Source: Candidatus Accumulibacter regalis (GTDB lineage Bacteria > Pseudomonadota > Gammaproteobacteria > Burkholderiales > Rhodocyclaceae). From it: a stretch of DNA of 64,000 nucleotides. Each line of letters opens with the position of its first letter. The stretch's first letter is position 1. A model generated the notes under the pieces. The model was not told the DNA's origin. It was given only the letters and a program-made list of their open reading frames with translations, and made no database searches. The stretch is from NCBI GenBank assembly GCA_000585075.1, contig JEMY01000050.1, positions 1 to 64,000 of the forward strand. Direction: 5' to 3'. Made by a program: the position numbers and the translations under genes. This document shows, one piece after another, positions 8,687-23,868 of the stretch.

Positions 8687-8754
8687 CCACCCGACAGCGG
8701 TTACCGGGAAACCGGCGGTTCAGGGCCGCCCGGCGCGAGCCATGCCGGTGGCGC

Positions 8755-10584
8755 CTACTCGACGGTCACCGACTTGGCCAGATTGCGCGGCTTGTCGACG
8801 TCGGTGCCGCGGACCAGTGCGACGTGATAGGCGAGCAGCTGCAGCGGCACGACGTGCAGCAGGGCCGACAGGGCGCCGTAGTGCTCGGGCAGGTGCAGGA
8901 CGTGGATGCCGTCCGACTCCTGCATCTCGCTGTCGGCGTCGGCAAAGACGTAGAGTTCGCCGCCACGGGCGCGCACTTCCTGAAGATTCGACTTCAGTTT
9001 CTCGATCAGCGCGTCGTTGGGCGCGACGGCGATCACCGGCATGTCGCGGTCGACCAGCGCCAGCGGGCCGTGCTTGAGCTCGCCGGCCGGGTAGGCCTCG
9101 GCGTGGATATACGAGATCTCCTTGAGCTTCAGCGCGCCTTCCATGGCGATCGGGTAGTGACGACCACGACCGAGGAACAGGGCGTGCTGCTTCATCGAGA
9201 ATTGCTCCGACCACTCGCGAATCTCGGGCTCGATTTCGAGGATCTTGGTCACCGCGATCGGCAGGTGCCGCAAGGCGTTCAGTTCGGTGGCCTCGGCCCG
9301 CTCGTCGAGCCGACCGCGCAGCTTGGCAAGCACCAGGGTGAGCAGGTAGAGCGCGGCGAGCTGGGTGGTGAACGCCTTGGTCGACGCGACGCCGATTTCC
9401 GGACCGGCACGGGTGATGAAACGCAGGCTGTTCTCGCGCACCAGCGAAGACTCGGGAACGTTGCAGATGCACAGCGTACGCAGCATGCCGAGCGTCTTGG
9501 CGTGGTGCAGGGCGGCCAGGGTATCGGCGGTCTCGCCGGATTGCGAAATGGTCACCAGCAGCGTCGCCGGATCGGGCACCGAGTCGCGGTAGCGGTACTC
9601 GCTGGCGACTTCGACCGAACACGGGATGCCGGCGATCGATTCCAGCCAGTAACGGGCGACCAGACCGGCGTGGTAGCTGGTTCCGCAGGCGATGATCAGC
9701 ACCTGCCGGACATCCTTGAGGGTTTCCTCGCTGGCTGCGCCAAACAGGCCGGGCTGGATGCTGTGCGCGGTACCGAGCATTTCGAGCGTATTGGCCAGAG
9801 CCACCGGTTGCTCGAAGATCTCTTTCTGCATGTAATGCCGGTAGTGGCCGAGTTCGACGGCGTCGGCAGACAGTTGCGACTCGCTCTCGGCGCGATCGAC
9901 CGGCGTGCCGTCGATGCGCGTGATACGGTAGCCGTCGCGCGTCAGTTCGGCACAATCGCCGTTTTCGAGGTAGACCATGCGCCGCGTGACCTGCAATAGC
10001 GCCGAGGCATCCGAGGCGGCGTAACAGCCGTCGTCGGTCAGGCCGAGGAGCAGCGGCGATCCTTCACGGGCAACGACGACGCGGCCGGGATCGGCCTCGC
10101 GCAGCACGGCAATCGCATAGGCGCCGTGCAGCTGCTTGATGGCCTTGCATACGGCGGCGAGGAAATCGGGGGTCGTCTTCAGCTCGTAAGCGATGAGATG
10201 GGCGACGACCTCGGTGTCGGTCTCGGAGGTGAACTCGTAGCCGGCAGCCTTGAGGCGCGCGCGCAGCGCTTCGTGGTTCTCGATGATGCCGTTGTGCACG
10301 ACGGCCAGCCCTTCGGAGATGTGCGGATGGGCATTGCGCTCGCTGGGTATGCCGTGCGTCGCCCAGCGCGTGTGGGCGATGCCGACGTGGCCGGAAACCT
10401 GCGAACCGTCGGCCTGTGCGGTCAGCTCGGCAACCCGGCCAACGGAGCGCAGGCGTTGCAGGCCGCTGGCGTTGATCAGCGCCAGCCCGGCCGAATCGTA
10501 GCCACGGTATTCGAGCTTGCGCAAGCCTTCGAGGAGGACGGGGATGATGTTGCGGTCGGCGACCGCGGCAACGATGCCACACAT
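8755..10584 (-). CDS. glmS: glucosamine-6-phosphate synthase, isomerising
   Basis: A full-length, 609-residue GlmS that makes glucosamine-6-phosphate from fructose-6-phosphate and glutamine, the first committed step to UDP-GlcNAc for peptidoglycan and lipid A. The N-terminal nucleophile Cys2 ([11 protein letters not shown]) opens the glutaminase domain (about 1-240), which contains the [13 protein letters not shown] region. Two SIS isomerase domains follow (about 280-600), with the ACGTSYHAG and SQSGETADT motifs. The C-terminus [13 protein letters not shown] is the conserved lid. It begins seven bases after the glmU stop, so the two form an operon. No glmS ribozyme-like leader is possible with so short a gap. 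Confidence 0.97.
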   Translation of the reverse strand: MCGIVAAVADRNIIPVLLEGLRKLEYRGYDSAGLALINASGLQRLRSVGRVAELTAQADGSQVSGHVGIAHTRWATHGIPSERNAHPHISEGLAVVHNGIIENHEALRARLKAAGYEFTSETDTEVVAHLIAYELKTTPDFLAAVCKAIKQLHGAYAIAVLREADPGRVVVAREGSPLLLGLTDDGCYAASDASALLQVTRRMVYLENGDCAELTRDGYRITRIDGTPVDRAESESQLSADAVELGHYRHYMQKEIFEQPVALANTLEMLGTAHSIQPGLFGAASEETLKDVRQVLIIACGTSYHAGLVARYWLESIAGIPCSVEVASEYRYRDSVPDPATLLVTISQSGETADTLAALHHAKTLGMLRTLCICNVPESSLVRENSLRFITRAGPEIGVASTKAFTTQLAALYLLTLVLAKLRGRLDERAEATELNALRHLPIAVTKILEIEPEIREWSEQFSMKQHALFLGRGRHYPIAMEGALKLKEISYIHAEAYPAGELKHGPLALVDRDMPVIAVAPNDALIEKLKSNLQEVRARGGELYVFADADSEMQESDGIHVLHLPEHYGALSALLHVVPLQLLAYHVALVRGTDVDKPRNLAKSVTVE

Positions 10585-10591
10585 GGTCAGC

Positions 10592-11950
10592 TCACTTCTT
10601 CACTTTTTGTGGCCGTTTCCAGCCGCTAATCGAAACCTGCCTGGCACGCGAGAGGGTCAGCGTGTCCGGCGGCGCGTCCTTGGTCAGCGTCGTCCCGGCG
10701 CCGAGCGTTGCCCCGCGACCGACGGTCACCGGGGCCACCAGCTGGGTGTCGGAACCGATGAAGGCGTCGTCCTCGATGATCGTCTTGAACTTGTTGGCGC
10801 CGTCGTAGTTGCAGGTGATCGTTCCGGCGCCGATATTTACCCGACTGCCGATGATCGCGTCGCCGACGTAGGCCAGATGATTGGCCTTGGATTGTGCGGC
10901 CACCTTGGTGTTCTTGAGTTCGACGAAGTTGCCGACGTGCACGCCGGCACCGAGCTCGGTCCCCGGGCGCAGGCGCGCGAAAGGCCCGATGACGCCATCG
11001 GGTCCGACGATCGCGTCCTCGACGTGGCTGAAGGCGGCGAGGCGCGAGCCGGCGCCGATGCTGGCGTTCTTGAGTACGCAGCAAGGACCGATGTCGACCG
11101 CTTCCTCGAGAACGACGCGACCTTCGAAAACGCAGTTCACGTCGATGAAGACGTCGCGCCCGCAGAGCAGCTCGCCACGCACGTCGAGGCGTGCCGGGTC
11201 GGCCAGGCGCACGCCCTGCTCCATCAGCCGCTCGGCGGTCTGCCGCTGCGCGACGCGTTCGAGTTCGGCCAGTTGCACCTTGCTGTTGACGCCGAGCACT
11301 TCCCACTCCCCTTGCGGCTGCGTGGTCCGGATCGGCACGCCGTCGGCGACCGCCATGCCGACGATGTCGGTCAGGTAGTACTCCTGCTGCGCGTTGTCGT
11401 TCGACAGGCGAGCGAGCCATTCGGCCAGGCGCGCGGTGGGCAAGGCGATGATGCCGGTATTGACTTCGCGGATGCTGCGCTCCTCGGCGGAGGCGTCCTT
11501 CTGCTCGACGATGCGCACCACCTCGCCGGCGGCGTTGTGCACGATACGCCCGTAGCCGGTGGGGTCGGCCAGTTCGACGGTGAGAATGGCCAGTGCGCCG
11601 CGTGCCGCGTGCACCAGTTTCCTGAGCGTTTCGGCCTGGATCAGCGGCACGTCACCGTAGAGCACGAGCGTCGTTTCGGCAGCGCTGAGTTGCGGGACGG
11701 CCTGCATCACCGCGTGGCCGGTACCCAGCTGCGGTTCCTGCACGACCCAGTGCAAATCGGGCGCATCGACACTCGTGCGCACGGCGTCACCACCGTGACC
11801 GTAGACCAGGCAGATGGTCTGGGGAGCGAGGCTGCGGGCGGCGTCGATGACGTGCGCGACGAGGGCCTTGCCGGCCACCGGATGAAGAACCTTGGGCAGG
11901 TTCGAATGCATGCGCTTGCCTTGGCCGGCAGCGAGAATGACGATATTCAT
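10592..11950 (-). CDS. glmU: bifunctional GlcNAc-1-P uridyltransferase / GlcN-1-P acetyltransferase
   Basis: A 452-residue GlmU, the last two steps to UDP-GlcNAc. The N-terminal uridyltransferase domain starts with the nucleotide-binding signature [19 protein letters not shown] and includes QLGTGHAV and YGDVPL. The C-terminal half (from about 250) is a left-handed beta-helix acetyltransferase with hexapeptide repeats (for example [20 protein letters not shown]). Length and domain order match the family. It is the first gene of glmU-glmS. AGGGG precedes the ATG at 11950. Confidence 0.97.
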   Translation of the reverse strand: MNIVILAAGQGKRMHSNLPKVLHPVAGKALVAHVIDAARSLAPQTICLVYGHGGDAVRTSVDAPDLHWVVQEPQLGTGHAVMQAVPQLSAAETTLVLYGDVPLIQAETLRKLVHAARGALAILTVELADPTGYGRIVHNAAGEVVRIVEQKDASAEERSIREVNTGIIALPTARLAEWLARLSNDNAQQEYYLTDIVGMAVADGVPIRTTQPQGEWEVLGVNSKVQLAELERVAQRQTAERLMEQGVRLADPARLDVRGELLCGRDVFIDVNCVFEGRVVLEEAVDIGPCCVLKNASIGAGSRLAAFSHVEDAIVGPDGVIGPFARLRPGTELGAGVHVGNFVELKNTKVAAQSKANHLAYVGDAIIGSRVNIGAGTITCNYDGANKFKTIIEDDAFIGSDTQLVAPVTVGRGATLGAGTTLTKDAPPDTLTLSRARQVSISGWKRPQKVKK

Positions 11951-12209
11951 TGGCGAACACCCCTAAACAGCCAGTTGGACGGTGCGCTATTGTCGCGCTC
12001 CCGCAGCCTTCAGTGGCGGGTATCCGGCGCTCGCCGGCGGGCGCCAAGCGCGCGCGCCAGGTTGATTCCGAAATACCCCTGCCACAAGCCGTATTGTTGC
12101 AGCAGCGGGCAAGCGCAACCCGGCACTAAGTCACGGCGCGGAGTTTGCGGCGCTGCCCGGCGTCTCGTCGTCAGACCGGAACAACGACGTCGGCGCCGCC
12201 GCCGGATGC

Positions 12210-13652
12210 TCAGCGGGGCAGATCGGAACGGCCCATCAGGAAAGCATCGACTTCGCGAGCGCACTGGCGGCCTTCGCGGATCGCCCAGACGACCAGCGAC
12301 TGGCCACGCCGCATGTCGCCGGCGGCGAAGACCTTGGCAACGCTGCTGGCATAGCAGCCGTCGCCATCGGTGGTCGCCTTGACGTTGCCGCGGGCGTCGA
12401 GTTCCAGCGCCAGCTGTTCGAGCAAGCCGTTCTTGACCGGCGAAACGAAACCCATGGCCAGCAACACCAGATCAGCAGGGATCTCCACCTCGCTATCCGG
12501 AACCTCGTTCATGCGACCATTCTGCCAATCGACGCGGACCATCTTCAAGGCCTTGACCTTGCCGCTTTCGCCGATGAATTCCTTGGTGGACACGGCGAAG
12601 TCGCGCGCGCAGCCCTCTTCATGCGACGACGAAGTGCGCAGCTTCAGCGGCCAGTACGGCCAGGTCAGACTCTTGTTCTCGCTCTCCGGCGGCTGCGGCA
12701 TCAATTCGAACTGGGTCACCGACAGGGCTCCGTGCCGGTTACTGGTACCGACGCAGTCGGAACCAGTATCGCCACCGCCGATCACCACCACGTGCTTGCC
12801 GGTGGCCTTGATCTGCTCCGGAACCTGATCGCCGGCGTTGACCTTGTTCTGTTGCGGCAGGAAGTCCATGGCGAAGTGCACGCCATCCAGATCGCGGCCC
12901 GGCACGGCCAGGTCGCGCGGCGACTCGGCGCCACCGGCAAGAATCAGCGCGTCGAACTCGGCCAGCAGGCGTTCAGCCGGAATCGCCTCGGGCCCACTGC
13001 CGCCGATCTCGTGGTTCACGCGAAACTCGACGCCTTCGGCCTCCATCTGCACGATGCGCCGGTCGATATGCACCTTCTCCATCTTGAAGTCGGGAATGCC
13101 GTAGCGCAACAGGCCGCCGAGGCGGTCGCTTTTCTCGAAAACGACGACGCTGTGACCAACCCGTGCCAACTGCTGCGCGGCCGCCAGTCCGGCCGGACCG
13201 GAGCCGACGACGGCGACGGTCTTGCCGGTCTTGACCTTCGGCGGCTGCGGCAGAATCCAGCCTTTTTCCCAGCCTTTGTCGACGATCGCATGCTCGATGG
13301 ACTTGATGCCCACGGGGTCGGTATTGATGTTCAGGGTGCACGCGGCTTCACACGGGGCCGGACAGATGCGGCCGGTAAAATCGGGGAAGTTGTTGGTCGA
13401 GTGCAGGACGGCCAGCGCCTGTTCCCATTGACCGCGGTACACCAGGTCGTTCCAGTCGGGAATGATGTTGTTGACCGGGCAGCCGGTATTGCAGAAGGGA
13501 ATGCCGCAGTCCATGCAGCGCGCGCCCTGCTGGCTGGCCTGTTCATCGTCGAGAGTGACGATGAACTCGCGATAATGCTTGAGACGCGATTGGGCGGGCT
13601 CACTGACTTCCGCCAGACGCTGATACTCGATGAATCCAGTCGGCTTACCCAT
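12210..13652 (-). CDS. gltD: glutamate synthase [NADPH] small subunit
   Basis: A 480-residue GltD, the beta subunit of NADPH-GOGAT. It feeds electrons from NADPH through FAD and [4Fe-4S] clusters to the large subunit. The N-terminal cysteine cluster ([14 protein letters not shown], from about residue 48) binds iron-sulfur. FAD binding is seen at [20 protein letters not shown] and NADPH binding at [14 protein letters not shown]. The start ATG 13652 lies two bases after the gltB stop, so the subunits are translated from one message. A longer in-frame extension upstream overlaps gltB and is not real. Confidence 0.97.
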   Translation of the reverse strand: MGKPTGFIEYQRLAEVSEPAQSRLKHYREFIVTLDDEQASQQGARCMDCGIPFCNTGCPVNNIIPDWNDLVYRGQWEQALAVLHSTNNFPDFTGRICPAPCEAACTLNINTDPVGIKSIEHAIVDKGWEKGWILPQPPKVKTGKTVAVVGSGPAGLAAAQQLARVGHSVVVFEKSDRLGGLLRYGIPDFKMEKVHIDRRIVQMEAEGVEFRVNHEIGGSGPEAIPAERLLAEFDALILAGGAESPRDLAVPGRDLDGVHFAMDFLPQQNKVNAGDQVPEQIKATGKHVVVIGGGDTGSDCVGTSNRHGALSVTQFELMPQPPESENKSLTWPYWPLKLRTSSSHEEGCARDFAVSTKEFIGESGKVKALKMVRVDWQNGRMNEVPDSEVEIPADLVLLAMGFVSPVKNGLLEQLALELDARGNVKATTDGDGCYASSVAKVFAAGDMRRGQSLVVWAIREGRQCAREVDAFLMGRSDLPR

Positions 13653-13654
13653 GC

Positions 13655-18334
<4,680 letters not shown>

Positions 18335-18442
18335 GCTCGAATCCTCATAAAGCAAAGCTGCATGTACCCGGGCGAGTGGCACCGGCAATCTCACGAAAAA
18401 CGGGCGCGAAGGCGGCTAGCCGGCCACTCCGGGCGACCCGCG

Positions 18443-18471
18443 ACTATACCCCGAATGCCGCCCGCGTTCAA
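18443..18471 (-). promoter_or_regulatory. sigma-70 promoter of gltBD
   Basis: Reading the minus strand, TTGAAC (18466-18471), a 17-base spacer and TATAGT (18443-18448). The predicted transcript start is near 18436, about 100 bases before the GTG start. A perfect 12-bp inverted repeat lies four bases upstream of the -35 element. Confidence 0.6.
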
Positions 18472-18474
18472 CAT

Positions 18475-18505
18475 GCTGCGCCGCACCAACGGAGTGCGGC
18501 GCAGC
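18475..18505. repeat. 12-bp perfect inverted repeat upstream of the gltB promoter
   Basis: GCTGCGCCGCAC (18475-18486) and GTGCGGCGCAGC (18494-18505) are exact reverse complements separated by CAACGGA. The repeat is not followed by a T run on either strand, so it is not an ordinary terminator. Its place beside the -35 element suggests a regulator-binding site. Confidence 0.7.
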
Positions 18506-18798
18506 CGCGCGCGAGCACCGAAATACAGCGCTGGCGACCGTCGCCAGCCTGTGAACGTTGCTTCGCGGCGCACACAGATCGTTCTGCAAGCAATTTTCAC
18601 GCCATCTCCACCTCCGATCGCCAGGCGCAGCTTGCTGGGTGCGCCTGGCGACGGCGAAGGCAATGACTGCCCCCGGCATCGCCACCCATGGCGGCGCAAG
18701 TGCGCAGCAACCCGCCTTCGTCGTCCAGCCCGGCTGCCCATATAGAACGGCGTTTTTTCAGGGTGTTCCGCATGCTGAATTCCTTTTTGCGCTTGTGG
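18506..18798. other. gltB-pntA intergenic region rich in inverted repeats
   Basis: The full gap between the divergent genes gltB and pntA is about 680 bases. Besides the gltB promoter and the pntA leader, this central part holds two more perfect inverted repeats: 18530-18548 (GCTGGCGAC-C-GTCGCCAGC) and 18619-18650 (11-bp CGCCAGGCGCA arms, 10-base loop). A 58-codon frame on the minus strand (18597-18773) has an AAGGA ribosome site but no recognisable protein character. Confidence 0.5.
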
Positions 18799-18804
18799 TA
18801 AGCT
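18799..18804 (+). promoter_or_regulatory. possible extended -10 element for pntA
   Basis: TGG followed by TAAGCT (18799-18804) matches an extended -10 pattern. There is no convincing -35. It would start a transcript near 18811 with a leader of about 200 bases. Weak evidence. Confidence 0.3.
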
Positions 18805-18869
18805 GCGGGCGCTAGGCGCTTGACGGGGGCGTCTGTGCCGGCCGGCAAGGCCGAAGCCAGGGGGAGGTC

Positions 18870-18976
18870 GTTCCGCGCCCCGCGGAACGGGAAATTCTTC
18901 GACCGTTTTCAGGATAGAGGCTGGCGATTCGCATTCGTGCGGGAGGCGAACTCCGCAGCTTGCGGACCGTTTTTTT
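18870..18976 (+). promoter_or_regulatory. structured pntA leader ending in terminator-like hairpin
   Basis: Three hairpins follow one another before pntA: an 8-bp perfect stem (GTTCCGCG-CCC-CGCGGAAC, 18870-18888), a small CGCA-TTCG-TGCG hairpin near 18929-18940, and CCGCA-GCT-TGCGG (18953-18965) followed after four bases by seven T residues (18970-18976). The T run ends 38 bases before the pntA ATG. The last element looks like an intrinsic terminator inside the leader, so transcription of pntAB may be attenuated. I do not recognise a known riboswitch class. Confidence 0.4.
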
Positions 18977-19014
18977 GAACACTGGCACCAACGAGACAAG
19001 AGATGGAGGACTGA

Positions 19015-20604
19015 ATGCCGTTAATAATCGGAGTTCCGAAAGAGATCGCAGCCGGGGAAAAGCGCGTTGCGACCGTACCAGAGGTCGTCGAGAAGCTGAT
19101 CAAGCTGGGTTTCGCTGTTCAGGTCGAGGCCGGCGCAGGTGATGCCGCGACGGTGTCCGACGACGCCTATCGCGCCGCTGGTGCGCAAATTATCGAAGAC
19201 ACGGCCGCCTTGTGGTCGTCTTCCGACATTATTTTCAAGGTGCGTGGACCGTCGCCCGAAGAGGTCGGCTTGCTGCGCGAGGGCGCCACCCTGGTGAGCT
19301 TCATCTGGCCAGCGCAGAATCCTGAATTGCTCGAACAGCTTGCCGCGCGCAAGGTGACCGTCCTGGCGATGGACAGCGTGCCGCGCATTTCGCGGGCGCA
19401 GAAACTGGACGCGCTGAGCTCGATGGCCAACATTGCCGGCTATCGGGCGGTGATCGAGGCGGCGCATCAATTCGGTCGCTTCTTCACCGGCCAGATCACT
19501 GCCGCAGGCAAGGTGCCCCCGGCCAAGGTTTTCGTGATTGGCGCCGGCGTTGCCGGGCTGGCCGCGATCGGTACGGCATCGGGCCTGGGCGCCATTGTCC
19601 GAGCCAACGACACGCGCCCGGAAGTCGGCGACCAGGTGACTTCGATGGGTGGCGAGTTCGTCCCCGTCGACTACGTGGAAGAAGGCTCCGGCGTTGGCGG
19701 CTACGCCAAGGTGATGAGCGAAGGCTTCCAGAAGGCGCAGCGCGAGGTCTTCGCCAAGCAGGCGAAAGACGTCGACATCATCATTACCACGGCGCTGATT
19801 CCCGGCAAGCCGGCACCCAAGCTGATCACCGCCGAAATGGTGCAGTCGATGAAGCCGGGCAGCGTCATCGTCGACATGGCGGCCGAGCAGGGTGGCAACT
19901 GCGAGCTGACCGAACCGGGAACGGTCACCGTCAAGCACGGCGTGACGATCATCGGCTACGCCGACCTGCCAAGCCGCCTGTCGAAACAATCGAGCACGCT
20001 GTACGCAACCAACCTCTTTCGCCTGACTGAGGAACTGTGCAAGAACAAGGACGGCACGATCGACGTCAACATGGACGACGAGGTGATCCGCGGCACGACG
20101 GTGGTCAAGGACGGCGCAATCACCTGGCCGCCACCCGCGCCCAAAATTTCCGCCGCGCCGCCCAAGCCAGCGGCGGCCAAACCTGCTGCCGCGGCCACGA
20201 AATCCTCGGGTCACGGCAAACCCGGCGCGCCGTCGTCGGCGAAACGTGCGGGGGTGATTTTCGGCGTTGCGGCGCTGTTCTTCCTGCTCATCGGCGCCGG
20301 AGCACCGCCGGCCTTCCTCTCCCACTTCACGGTCTTCGTACTGGCCTGCTTTGTTGGCTACATGGTCGTCTGGAACGTCAAACCGGCGCTGCATACGCCG
20401 CTGATGAGCGTCACCAATGCGATCAGCAGCATCATCGCCATCGGCGCATTGGTGCAGATTTCGCCACCTATGGATGGAGGCAGTCTCGACCGGCCTGACG
20501 GCTGGATTCGGCTGCTGGCGTTCGTGGCCATCGCCCTGGCGACGATCAACATGTTTGGTGGCTTCGCTGTAACTCAGCGCATGCTGGCAATGTTTCGCAA
20601 ATAG
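19015..20604 (+). CDS. pntA: NAD(P) transhydrogenase subunit alpha
   Basis: A 529-residue PntA in the single-chain form. Residues 1 to about 375 are the NAD(H)-binding domain I, with a Rossmann motif at [20 protein letters not shown] and the [16 protein letters not shown] segment. An Ala/Pro/Lys-rich linker (about 378-420) leads to a membrane domain with about four hydrophobic segments (about 423-520). With PntB it couples hydride transfer between NADH and NADP+ to proton movement across the inner membrane, usually to supply NADPH. The ATG has GGAGG seven bases upstream. It lies six bases before pntB. In many alphaproteobacteria this subunit is split into two genes; here it is not. Confidence 0.97.
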   Translation: MPLIIGVPKEIAAGEKRVATVPEVVEKLIKLGFAVQVEAGAGDAATVSDDAYRAAGAQIIEDTAALWSSSDIIFKVRGPSPEEVGLLREGATLVSFIWPAQNPELLEQLAARKVTVLAMDSVPRISRAQKLDALSSMANIAGYRAVIEAAHQFGRFFTGQITAAGKVPPAKVFVIGAGVAGLAAIGTASGLGAIVRANDTRPEVGDQVTSMGGEFVPVDYVEEGSGVGGYAKVMSEGFQKAQREVFAKQAKDVDIIITTALIPGKPAPKLITAEMVQSMKPGSVIVDMAAEQGGNCELTEPGTVTVKHGVTIIGYADLPSRLSKQSSTLYATNLFRLTEELCKNKDGTIDVNMDDEVIRGTTVVKDGAITWPPPAPKISAAPPKPAAAKPAAAATKSSGHGKPGAPSSAKRAGVIFGVAALFFLLIGAGAPPAFLSHFTVFVLACFVGYMVVWNVKPALHTPLMSVTNAISSIIAIGALVQISPPMDGGSLDRPDGWIRLLAFVAIALATINMFGGFAVTQRMLAMFRK

Positions 20605-20610
20605 GAGTCG

Positions 20611-22032
20611 ATGAATATGTCTTACAGCTTGGCAACCGCCTCCTACATTGGAGCTACGATTCTTTTCATTCTCTGCCTCGGAGGACTCAGCAACCAGGAG
20701 ACCGCCAGACGCGGCAATCTCTACGGCATGATCGGCATGGCCATTGCCGTCGTGGCGACGATTTTCGGCCCCTACGTTGCCGGCTTCGGCGGCGTGGTGT
20801 GGGTCATCTTTGCGATGCTGATCGGCGCCAGCGTGGGCCTTTACGCCGCACGCAAGGTGCAGATGACGCAGATGCCCGAACTGGTCGCCCTGATGCACAG
20901 CCTGGTCGGTCTGGCGGCAATGCTGGTTGGCTTCGCCACCTACGTTGATCCGATCGCGGCCTCGCACCTCGGCGGCGCCGAGAAAACGATTCACGAAATC
21001 GAGATCTACGTCGGCATCCTCATCGGTGCGGTGACCTTCTCGGGATCGGTGATCGCCTTCGGCAAACTGTCGGGCAAGATTTCCGGCAACCCCCTGCTGC
21101 TGCCCGGACGCCACTGGATCAATCTCATTGGTCTGCTGGTGGTCATCTTCTTCGGACGGCAGTTCCTGCACGCCGACACTACCGGCGAGGGAATGGCCTA
21201 CCTGATCGTGATGACCATCATCGCGCTGGCTTTTGGCGTGCACATGGTCATGGCCATTGGTGGCGCCGACATGCCGGTGGTGGTGTCGATGCTCAACAGC
21301 TACTCGGGTTGGGCGGCGGCTGCGACCGGCTTCATGCTCTCCAACGACCTGCTGATCGTTACCGGCGCACTGGTCGGTTCGAGCGGCGCGATCCTCTCGT
21401 ACATCATGTGCGAGGCGATGAATCGGCACTTCATCAGCGTCATCGCCGGCGGCTTTGGAACCACCAGCGGCGCTGCCGCGGCTGGAGGCGCGCAACCGGC
21501 CGGGGAAGTGGTGCCGATCCTGGCGCCGGAGACCGCCGAACTGCTGCGTGACGCGAAGAACGTGATCATCATCCCCGGCTACGGGATGGCGGTCGCGCAA
21601 GCGCAGCACACGGTGTACGAGATCACGCGCTTTCTCCGCGACAAGGGCGTAAACGTTCGTTTCGGCATCCACCCGGTCGCCGGACGCATGCCTGGTCACA
21701 TGAACGTGCTGCTCGCCGAAGCCAAGGTTCCCTACGATATCGTCCTCGAAATGGACGAGCTCAACGACGACTTCCCGAAAACCGACGTGGCCATGGTCAT
21801 CGGCGCCAACGACATCGTCAACCCCGGCGCGCAGGACGACCCGAGCAGCCCGATCGCCGGGATGCCGGTACTCGAGGCATGGAAAGCAACCACGTCGATC
21901 GTGATGAAACGCAGCATGGCCTCCGGCTATGCGGGAGTCGACAATCCACTCTTCTACAAGGAGAACAATCGCATGCTCTTTGGCGATGCGAAGAAGATGC
22001 TGGATGAGGTGTTGGCGGCGCTGAAAGCCTAA
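20611..22032 (+). CDS. pntB: NAD(P) transhydrogenase subunit beta
   Basis: A 473-residue PntB. The N-terminal half has about eight to nine membrane segments forming part of the proton path (for example [20 protein letters not shown]). The C-terminal domain III (from about 290) binds NADP(H) through [15 protein letters not shown] and ends with the conserved [20 protein letters not shown] and [15 protein letters not shown] stretches. The full length matches the family. It is followed by a strong hairpin at 22068-22093. Confidence 0.97.
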   Translation: MNMSYSLATASYIGATILFILCLGGLSNQETARRGNLYGMIGMAIAVVATIFGPYVAGFGGVVWVIFAMLIGASVGLYAARKVQMTQMPELVALMHSLVGLAAMLVGFATYVDPIAASHLGGAEKTIHEIEIYVGILIGAVTFSGSVIAFGKLSGKISGNPLLLPGRHWINLIGLLVVIFFGRQFLHADTTGEGMAYLIVMTIIALAFGVHMVMAIGGADMPVVVSMLNSYSGWAAAATGFMLSNDLLIVTGALVGSSGAILSYIMCEAMNRHFISVIAGGFGTTSGAAAAGGAQPAGEVVPILAPETAELLRDAKNVIIIPGYGMAVAQAQHTVYEITRFLRDKGVNVRFGIHPVAGRMPGHMNVLLAEAKVPYDIVLEMDELNDDFPKTDVAMVIGANDIVNPGAQDDPSSPIAGMPVLEAWKATTSIVMKRSMASGYAGVDNPLFYKENNRMLFGDAKKMLDEVLAALKA

Positions 22033-22067
22033 CCACAGGGCCTTCGTTTCTCACCCGGCACGACCCC

Positions 22068-22093
22068 ACAACGCCCGCCTTCGCGGGCGTTGT
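22068..22093 (+). terminator. probable terminator hairpin after pntB
   Basis: An 11-bp perfect stem (ACAACGCCCGC / GCGGGCGTTGT) with a CTTC loop, 36 bases after the pntB stop. The T tract is poor (GCCTTCT), so it may end transcription weakly or protect the 3' end of the message. Confidence 0.6.
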
Positions 22094-22139
22094 GCCTTCT
22101 CCGCACGATCCGTTTACGCTCGGCACGAGCAGGTTTTCG

Positions 22140-22164
22140 GATGTCGATCGACATCTGATAGAAT
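22140..22164 (+). promoter_or_regulatory. palindrome overlapping an extended -10 promoter of the CBS gene
   Basis: GATGTCGATCGACATC (22140-22155) is a perfect 16-base palindrome with no gap. It runs straight into TGATAGAAT (22156-22164), an extended -10 element. The -35 region (TTCGGA, 22136-22141) is weak. A transcript would start near 22171, about 48 bases before ATG 22219. The position suggests an operator. Confidence 0.45.
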
Positions 22165-22218
22165 CAGCCCGAGCAGTCAAGAAGCGCGTCAGCCAGCTTT
22201 CCTATCCCAGGGGGTAAC

Positions 22219-22680
22219 ATGGAGGTCAAAGAAGTTCTGCAGGTCAAAGATACCGCGCTGTTCGCCGTCAAACCCGACTCGCCTCTCTCCGAAGCGGTGA
22301 TCATGATGGCGGAAAACGACATCGGCTCGGTCATCGTCATGGAGGGAGGCAAGCTGGCAGGGATGCTGACCTTCCGCGAGGTGATGCTGATCCTCGCCAA
22401 GCGCCAGAGCGAACGTCGCGTTGGCCCGACGCCACCGATCGCCGAGATCCTGGTCGTCGAGGCAATGGATACCCATCCTCCCACCGCGACTCTGGAAATG
22501 GACGTCGACGAGTTGCGTCGAGTGATGGTCGATACGCACACCCGCTACGTACCGGTCATGGAAGGCGACACGATCATCGGTATCGTCTCGTTTCACGATG
22601 TTGCCAAGGCGGTTCTCGAAGAACGCAATATGGAGAACAAGCTCCTCAAGGCCTACATCAAGGATTGGCCATCGCCTTGA
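22219..22680 (+). CDS. CBS-domain protein
   Basis: A 153-residue protein made of a single Bateman module: CBS1 (about 8-65, ending in GGKLAGMLTFREVM) and CBS2 (about 75-140, ending in VMEGDTIIGIVSFHDVAKAV). Such pairs bind adenosine nucleotides or related ligands and act as stand-alone sensors. No catalytic domain is attached, so the partner is unknown. An AGGGGG ribosome site precedes the ATG. It follows pntAB but appears to have its own promoter. Confidence 0.85.
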   Translation: MEVKEVLQVKDTALFAVKPDSPLSEAVIMMAENDIGSVIVMEGGKLAGMLTFREVMLILAKRQSERRVGPTPPIAEILVVEAMDTHPPTATLEMDVDELRRVMVDTHTRYVPVMEGDTIIGIVSFHDVAKAVLEERNMENKLLKAYIKDWPSP

Positions 22681-22746
22681 CCGGTTGCGCCGGCTGCAGC
22701 ATTTGCCGAGACGACGAGGGCCTTTGCTGCGCACGCGCGACCGGCG

Positions 22747-23868
22747 TCAGCCCTCGCCGACCGCGAACAGGCGCCGATGCTCCTTGATGGCATAACGGTC
22801 GGTCATCCCGGCAATATAGTCGGCGACCTGCCGCGCCTGATCGCCCTCGCCAGCCAGCTGATACTGCGGGGGTAACATGCGCGGGTCGCTGCTGAAGGCG
22901 GCAAACAGATCGCTGACGATACGCCGCGCCTTGCTGGCCATTCGCAAGACCTGATAGTGCTGATAGAGCTGCGTGCGCAGGAAGTGCTTCATTTGCCGCT
23001 GCGCCTGAAAGGACTCGTCCGAGAAAGCGACCAGGGCCGGCCCTGACCTGGCCTCGGCAAGGTCACGCGGTGCATGTTGGCGGATCTTGGCGGCGGTCGT
23101 TTCGATCAGATCGCAAACCTGGGCGTTGATCATTCGCCGTATCGTCTCGTGAATCAAACGGCGCCCGCCAACGGCGGCATGGAGCCGCCGGACGTCGGCG
23201 ACGTGGCGCGCAAAAAGGCGCAGCTCTTCGAGCTGCTCGACCCGTATCAGCCCCGAACGCAAGCCGTCGTCGACATCGTGGTGGTTATAGGCGATTTCAT
23301 CGGCAAGGTTGCAGATCTGCGCTTCCAGCGACGGCTGCCGGCGCACCAGGAAGCGTTCACCGACCTCACCCAGCTGGCGGGCGTTTTCCAGGGAACAATG
23401 CTTGACGATTCCTTCGCGCGTCTCGAAGCAGAGGTTGAGTCCGTCAAATGCAGCATAGCGCTCCTCGAGCGTATCAACGATGCGCAGGCTTTGCAGATTG
23501 TGTTCGAAGCCGCCGTGATCGCGCATGCACTCGTTCAGCGCCTCCTGCCCGGCGTGGCCAAAGGGCGTGTGGCCGAGGTCATGGGCGAGCGAAATGGCTT
23601 CGACAAGGTCCTCGTTGAGCGCCAGCGAACGGGCGATGGCACGGGCAATCTGGGCGACCTCGAGACTGTGCGTCAAGCGCGTACGGAAGAGGTCGCCTTC
23701 GTGATTGACGAAAACCTGCGTCTTGTATTCAAGCCGACGGAAGGCCGTCGAATGCACGATCCGGTCTCGATCGCGCTGAAACTCGCTGCGATGAAGCGGC
23801 TCGGTGTCCGGGTAGCGCCGGCCGCGCGAGTTTTCAGCGCTTACGGCGTAGGCAACGAGCTCAGGCAT
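22747..23868 (-). CDS. dgt: dGTP triphosphohydrolase-like HD protein
   Basis: A 373-residue HD-domain phosphohydrolase of the Dgt-like subfamily, which cleaves dNTPs to deoxynucleoside and triphosphate. Signatures: the N-terminal [26 protein letters not shown], the HD metal motif [17 protein letters not shown]...[13 protein letters not shown] (His and His-Asp ligands) and [17 protein letters not shown]. Length and the C-terminal [14 protein letters not shown] are typical. Its ATG lies inside the end of aroB (8-base overlap), so it is the last gene of aroK-aroB-dgt. Substrate preference among dNTPs cannot be read from sequence. Confidence 0.93.
   Translation of the reverse strand: MPELVAYAVSAENSRGRRYPDTEPLHRSEFQRDRDRIVHSTAFRRLEYKTQVFVNHEGDLFRTRLTHSLEVAQIARAIARSLALNEDLVEAISLAHDLGHTPFGHAGQEALNECMRDHGGFEHNLQSLRIVDTLEERYAAFDGLNLCFETREGIVKHCSLENARQLGEVGERFLVRRQPSLEAQICNLADEIAYNHHDVDDGLRSGLIRVEQLEELRLFARHVADVRRLHAAVGGRRLIHETIRRMINAQVCDLIETTAAKIRQHAPRDLAEARSGPALVAFSDESFQAQRQMKHFLRTQLYQHYQVLRMASKARRIVSDLFAAFSSDPRMLPPQYQLAGEGDQARQVADYIAGMTDRYAIKEHRRLFAVGEG

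Noticed and set aside
8687-8754. glmS ribozyme or leader RNA
   Set aside because: glmS starts seven bases after glmU in the opposite direction to this gap; there is no room for a ribozyme upstream of it.
18597-18773. 58-codon minus-strand frame with an AAGGA ribosome site between gltB and pntA
   Set aside because: The start region is attractive, but the product (MRNTLKKRRSIWAAGLDDEG onward) has no secretion or domain features, and the frame runs through an inverted repeat. Not enough to call a gene without conservation data.
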